A stretch of 6,414 nt of DNA from Pseudomonadota bacterium (GTDB lineage Bacteria; Pseudomonadota; Alphaproteobacteria; Micropepsales; Micropepsaceae): the NCBI GenBank assembly GCA_021808875.1, contig JAKBAU010000213.1, positions 1-6,414 of the forward strand, read 5' to 3'. The position numbers were made by a program, and so were the translations under genes. The notes under the pieces are model-generated. The model was not told the origin of the DNA. It worked only from the letters and a program-made list of their open reading frames with translations, and did not search any database. This document shows positions 1 to 4,097 of the stretch, in pieces (the first letter of the stretch is position 1; every line of letters starts with the position of its first letter).

Positions 1-23
1 CTTGATATACGGTCTGGCTTGAC

Positions 24-1724
24 CTAGACGACGGGACCTTGGCTTGGTCCCGTTCGTCTAGAGGCCCAGGACACCGCCCTCTCACGGCGGTAACAGGGGT
101 TCGAATCCCCTACGGGACGCCAGTTCGGAACAGAACTGCGAACCGCAAACGTGGCTGGCCGCGCGCTGGAGGCGGCTGCGAGCGTGTGCAACAAATTGCT
201 CTTCGATCCGATGATGCGGACCTCGCCATCCGCCACCTCGACGCGCTGAGCAAGCGCTCGGAGATGGTCGCGGCGATAGCCGCCGCCAGCGATCCGTATC
301 CGCTCGCGAGCGGTTGCAGCAAATTTCCGCACCATGGCGGACGTGATGGTCTGATGGCTGTTGCTTTCGAGCGCGGCGGCCGTTCGCTCCGCCTCGGCTT
401 GCGCCTGATCGCGGATCGATTTGAGGCCGGCGATCCGGTCCTTGAGCGCCGGGTCGTTCAGATCGGCCACGCCGCTCTCGATGGCGTCGTAAAGGCGCTT
501 GAGCCGCAAATCGGCCTCGGCGGCCCGCCGGTTCAGCTCGGCGATGTGCTCGCGGCGGCGCTCGGCGCGTTCCTGGCGGCGATCGAGGACGGTTGCCAGC
601 ACTTCCTCAAGCCGTTCGGGCTGAAGCAATCGGCCCTCGACATGGCCGGCAACCAGGTCGTCCAGCTTCTCCATCGGGACTGAGCGGCCTTTGCAGCCGG
701 TCTCGCCCTGACGCGCTTTGGTCGAGCAGGTGTAGTAGCGATAGCGTCCGCCCTTGCCGGTCCTGAGCGTCATGGCGCCGCCGCAGGCGGCGCAGAAGCA
801 GATGCCGGTAAGGAGGGTGGGGCCGCTGACGACACGCGCCGGCGTGACCTTCGGGTTGCGGGCGCGGAGATGCGCCTGCACGGCATCGAAAGTCGCCTGA
901 TCAATCAGCGGCGGCACCTCGATCGTCACGACCTCGCCGGCCGGCTTCCGCCCGTTCTTGGGACTGCTCTTGTTGAACTCGTGGTGCCCGACATAAGTCG
1001 TCCGCGTCAGCACGCGATGTAGCTGCCCGATACCCCAGCGCCCGCCGTCACGGGTGAAGATGCGCCGTGCGTTCAGGTGGCTCACGATCGCCTTAACGCC
1101 CATCGGGCCGGATGTGCCGTCGCCCTCCAGGGCAAGTCGGTAGATCAGCCGCACCGTCTCGGCGTGAAGCGGGTCGATCTCCAGCTTCTTCTTGATCTTC
1201 GCCCCGCGCTGCTCGGCCGCGACGATACGATAGCCGATCGGCGGACGGGAGCCGTTCCAGAAGCCTTGGCGCGCATTCTCCTTCATCGCCCTGAGCGTGT
1301 GCTTGCCGTTCTCCTTTGACTGGTACTCGTCGAACAGCGCCATCATCTGGCGCATCATCACGTGCATCGGGTCGTCGCCGATTTCCTGGGTGATCGAGAT
1401 CAGCTTGATGCCGTTCTTCGCGAGCTTGCGGACGTAAAACTCGAGTTCGAAATGGTCGCGGAAGAACCGGCTGAACGAATGAACAAGCACGATGTCGAAC
1501 GCGGCGGGCTTGGCCGAACCGGCTTCAATCATCCGCTGGAACTCGGGCCGGCGGTCGTTCGTCGCGGTTGAACCCGGCTCGACATAGGTCTCGACGAGCT
1601 GGTGGCCTCGCGCGGCGCAGTAGGCTTCGCCCTGGCGGCGCTGGTCGGGGATGGAGATGTCGTGCTCCGCCTGTCGCGCCGTCGAGACGCGCAGGTAAAG
1701 GGCGGCGCGCAGCGGCACGGTCAT
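24..1724 (-). CDS. Large serine recombinase (integrase), tRNA-proximal
   Basis: A 566-residue site-specific recombinase of the serine integrase type, likely to catalyse integration and excision of this element. Residues 7-150 form the resolvase catalytic domain: LRVS carries the presumed nucleophile Ser14, DRRPEF lies near 57-62, and the usual DRLxR helix reads HSFSRFFR (82-89), keeping Arg86 and Arg89 but with Ser in place of Asp. A recombinase domain (about 160-290) is followed by a zinc ribbon with Cys311, Cys314, Cys333 and Cys344. Residues 365-455 look like a long charged coiled coil. The ATG start at 1724 has a GGAG ribosome site 8 bases upstream. Residues 535-560 (from WRPVGDSNPCYRRERAVS onward) are the antisense of the whole tRNA-Glu gene and the stop lies in the flank, so the C-terminus is set by the integration site. 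Length and domain order fit the family; the last 30 or so residues are probably not essential. Confidence 0.95.
   Translation of the reverse strand: MTVPLRAALYLRVSTARQAEHDISIPDQRRQGEAYCAARGHQLVETYVEPGSTATNDRRPEFQRMIEAGSAKPAAFDIVLVHSFSRFFRDHFELEFYVRKLAKNGIKLISITQEIGDDPMHVMMRQMMALFDEYQSKENGKHTLRAMKENARQGFWNGSRPPIGYRIVAAEQRGAKIKKKLEIDPLHAETVRLIYRLALEGDGTSGPMGVKAIVSHLNARRIFTRDGGRWGIGQLHRVLTRTTYVGHHEFNKSSPKNGRKPAGEVVTIEVPPLIDQATFDAVQAHLRARNPKVTPARVVSGPTLLTGICFCAACGGAMTLRTGKGGRYRYYTCSTKARQGETGCKGRSVPMEKLDDLVAGHVEGRLLQPERLEEVLATVLDRRQERAERRREHIAELNRRAAEADLRLKRLYDAIESGVADLNDPALKDRIAGLKSIRDQAQAEAERTAAALESNSHQTITSAMVRKFAATARERIRIAGGGYRRDHLRALAQRVEVADGEVRIIGSKSNLLHTLAAASSARPATFAVRSSVPNWRPVGDSNPCYRRERAVSWASRRTGPSQGPVV
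47..122 (+). tRNA. tRNA-Glu (anticodon CTC)
   Basis: A complete tRNA gene decoding the GAG glutamate codon. The acceptor strands GTCCCGT (47-53) and ACGGGAC (112-118) pair perfectly over 7 bp. The anticodon stem is CCGCC (74-78) with GGCGG (86-90) around the loop CTCTCAC, which puts the anticodon CTC at 81-83. The T-arm is AGGGG (95-99) with CCCCT (107-111) and the loop TTCGAAT. The discriminator G119 is followed by an encoded CCA (120-122). The gene is intact even though a recombinase gene converges on its 3' end, as expected when an element inserts in a tRNA gene and restores the 3' part. No clear promoter is visible in the 46 bases before it. Confidence 0.97.
95..122 (+). other. Putative attachment site (attL) in the tRNA-Glu 3' end
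   Basis: The T-arm, 3' acceptor strand and CCA of tRNA-Glu lie directly against recombinase coding sequence that has no plausible role in tRNA expression. A 3' tRNA end next to a convergent integrase gene is the classic layout of an island attachment site, and the recombinase tail reads through it. The exact core cannot be set because no second copy of this segment is present in the window; the right-hand site would lie beyond position 6414. Large serine recombinases use tRNA targets less often than tyrosine integrases, so this remains an inference from layout. Confidence 0.45.
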
Positions 1725-1742
1725 AGCAAAACTCCGCTCAGA

Positions 1743-1961
1743 TTATCGGCCGGACCCGAACAATTCGTCGAAGAGGTCGCCGAACCACGCCTCGAACACG
1801 TCCACCTCGGCCTGCGTAACCGGAACGCGCTCGGGCCAATCGTCCGTGACGGTCCAGGCCGAGAGATCATGCTTCGGCGGCCGGCCGATGCGAGGCCAGG
1901 GTTCGAACTGGACGTAAAAATCGTCGGGCAAGACGCCGAAGGTGATGCGTGGTCGGGACAT
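1743..1961 (-). CDS. Small acidic protein of unknown function, upstream of the recombinase
   Basis: A 72-residue protein from the ATG at 1961 (MSRPRITFGVLPDDFYVQFE...), ending 18 bases before the recombinase start on the same strand, which suggests one transcript and a linked role. An in-frame TTG at 1991 would add ten residues (MEVTRRDAAE). I prefer the ATG, although the ribosome site before it (around GCCGAG) is weak. The protein is rich in aromatic and acidic residues (VYVQFEPWP-like N-terminal half, AEVDVFEAWFGDLFDELFG at the C-terminus), has no signal peptide or membrane segment, and shows no known motif. From memory, similar short proteins sit next to serine recombinases in alphaproteobacterial islands, so it may be a recombinase accessory or directionality factor; that is inference only. 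Confidence 0.6.
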   Translation of the reverse strand: MSRPRITFGVLPDDFYVQFEPWPRIGRPPKHDLSAWTVTDDWPERVPVTQAEVDVFEAWFGDLFDELFGSGR

Positions 1962-2097
1962 CTCGGCAGCATCGCGCCGAGTGACTTCCAAGCGAACAAC
2001 CCATGTCTATCCGGCAACACCCTTCTCCCTCCCGGCAAGACCGTGAGGAAGGGAGCGATCGCGCTCACTTTGAACCATGATCGCTTGGCAAGCCTTC

Positions 2098-2184
2098 GCC
2101 GGACCGGCGGCAGCCGGTCAAGGCCGAAGCCGCGCAGCGGTGGCGCGGAACGCGCCAGCCTTGACGGGCTGGCGGCGGTCCGGC
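2098..2184. repeat. Branched inverted repeat (three-way-junction palindrome) between genes
   Basis: Two 27-base arms, 2098-2124 and 2158-2184, are complementary at 24 of 27 positions; all three mismatches are G opposite G on this strand. The 33 bases between them fold into two further hairpins: CCGC (2130-2133) with GCGG (2137-2140), and the perfect 7-bp stem TGGCGCG (2141-2147) with CGCGCCA (2151-2157) around GAA. The second hairpin abuts the right arm without a spare base, so the whole can form a Y-shaped structure as RNA or extruded DNA. It lies in the 248-base gap between the antitoxin gene and the small gene 1743-1961. It could be a transcript stabiliser or attenuator, a protein binding site, or a mobile palindromic repeat. 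There is no T-tract on either side, so it is not a standard terminator. Confidence 0.65.
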
Positions 2185-2209
2185 CTGCTCGCGCCCAAGC
2201 GGTCATGGC

Positions 2210-2587
2210 TCAGCTTGCCTTCCGCGACCAAGTAAGCGGCAGATCAAGTTCCACCCGGTCATGCGTGACCTTGGGCGTGATCCGGCCCCGCTCGCCGCGT
2301 TCCAGGCGGACCAGGCCATACCCGGCCATCGTCTTCAACGTGCGCGACAGGTTCGACTTCGCCTTGCCGGTGATCCGCGCCAGTTCGTCGAGCGAGCCGG
2401 GGGCCTGCTCCACGATCACCCGCAACAGGTCGCGGTTGCCGGCCGACAGCACCTTGGCGAAGGACTCCGTCGAAGTGAACCAGACCTTCGGTTCCTCCGG
2501 CGCGATGCGCTGCTCGCCGCGCGCCACCGCCATGGTGCGAGCCTTCATGTCCTCGTAGCTGGCGATGCCAACCTTCAGGGTGGTCAT
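2210..2587 (-). CDS. TumA-like winged-helix antitoxin / transcriptional regulator
   Basis: A 125-residue DNA-binding protein of the type paired with TumE toxins (HVO_A0114-like helix-turn-helix family). Residues 33-50 carry the typical KVWFTSTESFAKVLSAGN stretch. A winged helix-turn-helix spans about 52-94, with the recognition region GKAKSNLSRTLKTMAGYGLVRLE, followed by a basic wing (GERGR) and a closing strand RVELDLPL. It should neutralise the upstream toxin and repress the shared promoter. The ATG at 2587 overlaps the toxin stop as ATGA and has a strong GAGGAG ribosome site 7 bases upstream, so it is translationally coupled yet able to start on its own, which suits an antitoxin made in excess. 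The frame is open further upstream to 3079, but the extra part only shadows the toxin gene. Family assignment is from motif memory. Confidence 0.87.
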   Translation of the reverse strand: MTTLKVGIASYEDMKARTMAVARGEQRIAPEEPKVWFTSTESFAKVLSAGNRDLLRVIVEQAPGSLDELARITGKAKSNLSRTLKTMAGYGLVRLERGERGRITPKVTHDRVELDLPLTWSRKAS

Positions 2588-2940
2588 GGGATCACTCCTC
2601 TCTCGCGCAACACCGCGTCCACCGTCTCCCAGAAATCGGCGAGCAAGGTTGCCGCGTCCTGATACTCGTAAGGCTTGATCGTCCGCAGCCGGTGGCGATG
2701 GTCCTGCGGCTCGCCGTGCTTCTGCCGCGCCACCGGATGGGCATTGTCGAAGCCGACCAGCCGTTCGCCATCCGGCCCGTGCAGCGTCAGCGAGTAGTCC
2801 AGCCCGTGCGGCTTCTCCGGCGACACCGGCACCCGCGTCACGACGAAGCGGACCCAGTGGCCGCCCTCCGGGTCCACGACAAGCACCTGCCCGTCGAGGT
2901 CCAGCAGCACATCGAGGGTGGGGTCGCGTGGCTCCGTCAC
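2584..2940 (-). CDS. TumE-family toxin of a toxin-antitoxin pair
   Basis: A 118-residue protein matching the TumE (DUF6516-type) toxin family in length and motif order: an N-terminal strand region LDLDGQVLVVDPEG, then HGLDYSLTLHGPDGERLVGFDNAH (45-68), the conserved DHRHR (80-84), and a C-terminal amphipathic helix AATLLADFWETVDAVLRERG. These toxins are encoded with a winged-helix antitoxin and help keep mobile elements in the cell; the molecular target cannot be read from the sequence. The start is the GTG at 2940. A stop codon lies only four codons upstream in frame, so no longer form exists, and there is no clear ribosome site. A leaderless or poorly translated transcript is possible, which would keep toxin dose low. 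It is the first gene of the minus-strand operon and overlaps the antitoxin by 4 bases. The toxin-first order is unlike most classic type II pairs but usual for this family as I remember it. Confidence 0.86.
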   Translation of the reverse strand: MTEPRDPTLDVLLDLDGQVLVVDPEGGHWVRFVVTRVPVSPEKPHGLDYSLTLHGPDGERLVGFDNAHPVARQKHGEPQDHRHRLRTIKPYEYQDAATLLADFWETVDAVLRERGVIP

Positions 2941-2985
2941 GACAGAGAGTTATCAGATTAAAGCAACACAAACAAGCAAAATGGC
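2941..2985 (-). promoter_or_regulatory. Likely promoter of the toxin-antitoxin-recombinase operon
   Basis: The bases before the toxin start are markedly AT-rich for this window. On the minus strand they contain TTGCTT and TTGTTT (-35-like) and then CTGATAAC just before the GTG, in which GATAAC matches 4 of 6 of a -10 box. Spacing is not ideal for any single pair. A start from this -10 would fall almost at the GTG, giving a leaderless toxin message. This is the obvious place for a promoter because the next upstream gene is divergent. Confidence 0.35.
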
Positions 2986-3175
2986 TGGCCGGGGCGGATG
3001 GCGCTTTGTCCGTTGAAATCACAAGCGTTCTGGGAAAACGGCTGGCCGGGCATTCTTGCCAGATCGCTGAAAGGCTCAACTATCCCAATCACATACGCGC
3101 GCCGGATAGCCAACCTTTTCCCTTGCCGTCCAGCTTTCGCCTATAACGAACCGCCCGAGAGCAATGCTGGATGGC

Positions 3176-3200
3176 GCAAACGATATTGATATCATTGCGA
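3176..3200. promoter_or_regulatory. Interrupted dyad, candidate operator
   Basis: The sequence reads as nested inverted repeats: CGCAA on the left and TTGCG on the right enclose GATAT (3182-3186), TG, and ATATC (3189-3193), with only a one-base difference in the inner spacers. Such an AT-rich two-block dyad is typical of a binding site for a dimeric regulator. It lies about midway between the divergent operons. The antitoxin gene product 2210-2587 is one candidate ligand, though the site is over 200 bases from the toxin start. Confidence 0.35.
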
Positions 3201-3457
3201 ACTCTCAAAAAGCGCCAGCAGGCCCCTCTGACCGAGGAGGCCATAACCCGTTGATCGGACGAGCAAAAGGCGACCACCGACAGCAACGCTTTTATCTTGC
3301 CGTCCGAACCCGCCCCGCCGCTCCTACGCTGTGCTACCATCGCCGTTGTCATATACGAATGAGGTGCCGACGGTGACCTGCTCGGTCAGGCGCTGCGTAT
3401 GGTGGGTCGCGCCACGGGAACGTTGGCGTAAGCCGAGTCTGGAGGAAGGAAGCGGCC

Positions 3458-4087
3458 GTGCCGTGGCACTACACAACCATCGTCGATTTTGTCGATCATT
3501 GGCAGACCCTGCTCGCTGGACTGATCGCATTGATCGCCGCGATTATCACGGTGTTCGTCACGCTGAAGGTCGAGCGACGGAAGGCTGATCGCGAGGTGGA
3601 TGCCCTCCGCAAGTCCCTCGCAATCGAACTTCGGCAGCTCATCCCGAGAGCGCTCGGCGCGCACACTTCCCTCAAAAAACTTGGCAGTAAGACAGACGGA
3701 CCAATCACCGCCAGGATGGTGGAAAGCCTGTCGCGAATGCCGGCCCCGATCGTCTATCCGGCGAACACGCACAAGATCGGGCTCCTCGAAAAAGACGCCA
3801 TGGATGTGGTCATCGTCTATGGACTGCTCGACATTGCGCGTGACGGCGTGGCGCGGCTCATAACGACCTACAGGACGCCCGACAACATCAGCCCCAATGT
3901 CGTCCTGATGACGGCCGCAACGTTCCTGGAGGCGTGCAACTATGCACGAAGCGTGCTGCCGAAGTTGCGCACGGGCGTCGCCTCACATGACAATCGAGAC
4001 GCCGAACTCTTGCAAATAATCAGCACTGCCGCCTTCGTCCAGCCTGCAAGTGAGCAACATTCGTCTGCTCCCACGACGCAAAAATAG
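3458..4087 (+). CDS. Single-pass membrane protein of unknown function
   Basis: A 209-residue protein starting at GTG 3458, chosen because a strong ribosome site (GGAGGAAGGA, 3441-3450) lies 7 bases upstream. A short N-terminus is followed by one hydrophobic segment (about residues 16-37, LLAGLIALIAAIITVFVTL). The basic stretch KVERRKADR just after it suggests, by the positive-inside rule, that the remaining 170 residues are cytoplasmic. That part begins with a charged helix (38-62) and includes PIVYPANTHKIGLLEKDAMDVVIVYGLLDIARDGVARLI, which looks helical; I remember comparable stretches in uncharacterised alphaproteobacterial proteins but know no function. No catalytic motif is visible. It is the first gene of an apparent two-gene operon with the Sel1-repeat protein, which starts ten bases after its stop. 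Confidence 0.87.
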   Translation: MPWHYTTIVDFVDHWQTLLAGLIALIAAIITVFVTLKVERRKADREVDALRKSLAIELRQLIPRALGAHTSLKKLGSKTDGPITARMVESLSRMPAPIVYPANTHKIGLLEKDAMDVVIVYGLLDIARDGVARLITTYRTPDNISPNVVLMTAATFLEACNYARSVLPKLRTGVASHDNRDAELLQIISTAAFVQPASEQHSSAPTTQK

Positions 4088-4097
4088 GGATCAGGAC

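Larger units (their letters stand above)
2941..3457. other. 517-base divergent intergenic region without a convincing gene
   Basis: Open frames here (for example a minus-strand frame at 3089-3352 and plus-strand frames near 3164 and 3331) have unlikely compositions and no ribosome sites, so I see no gene. The region holds a near-exact direct repeat of a 16-base block (2978-2993 and 3035-3050, one difference, sharing GGCTGGCCGGG), an AT-rich dyad at 3176-3200, a bulged stem-loop GGCCCCTC/GAGGAGGCC at 3221-3242, and a short dyad TGACC/GGTCA at 3374-3388 before the downstream operon. A TTGTCA hexamer at 3346-3351 and TATACG at 3352-3357 could belong to a promoter for the gene at 3458, but I cannot pair either with a good partner box. 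Both divergent operons must be controlled from here. Confidence 0.5.

Noticed and set aside
39..683. 214-residue plus-strand open frame
   Set aside because: It is antisense to the recombinase gene and the tRNA, and its composition follows the GC-rich recombinase codons.
1721..2206. 161-residue minus-strand frame overlapping the small gene and starting just after the antitoxin stop
   Set aside because: Its second half is the out-of-frame reading of the small gene 1743-1961 and its first half crosses the palindrome; Arg/Pro/Ser-rich with no motif.
1602..2558. 318-residue plus-strand open frame
   Set aside because: It is antisense to the small gene, the antitoxin gene and the palindrome; Arg- and Ser-rich composition is typical of a shadow frame.
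3221..3242. Bulged stem-loop as an intrinsic terminator
   Set aside because: The nearest T-run lies about 10 bases past the stem on the minus strand, and no gene upstream on that strand needs a terminator.
3089..3352. 87-residue minus-strand frame in the intergenic region
   Set aside because: No ribosome site, no motif, and a Cys/Arg-rich composition unlike the real genes; treated as chance.
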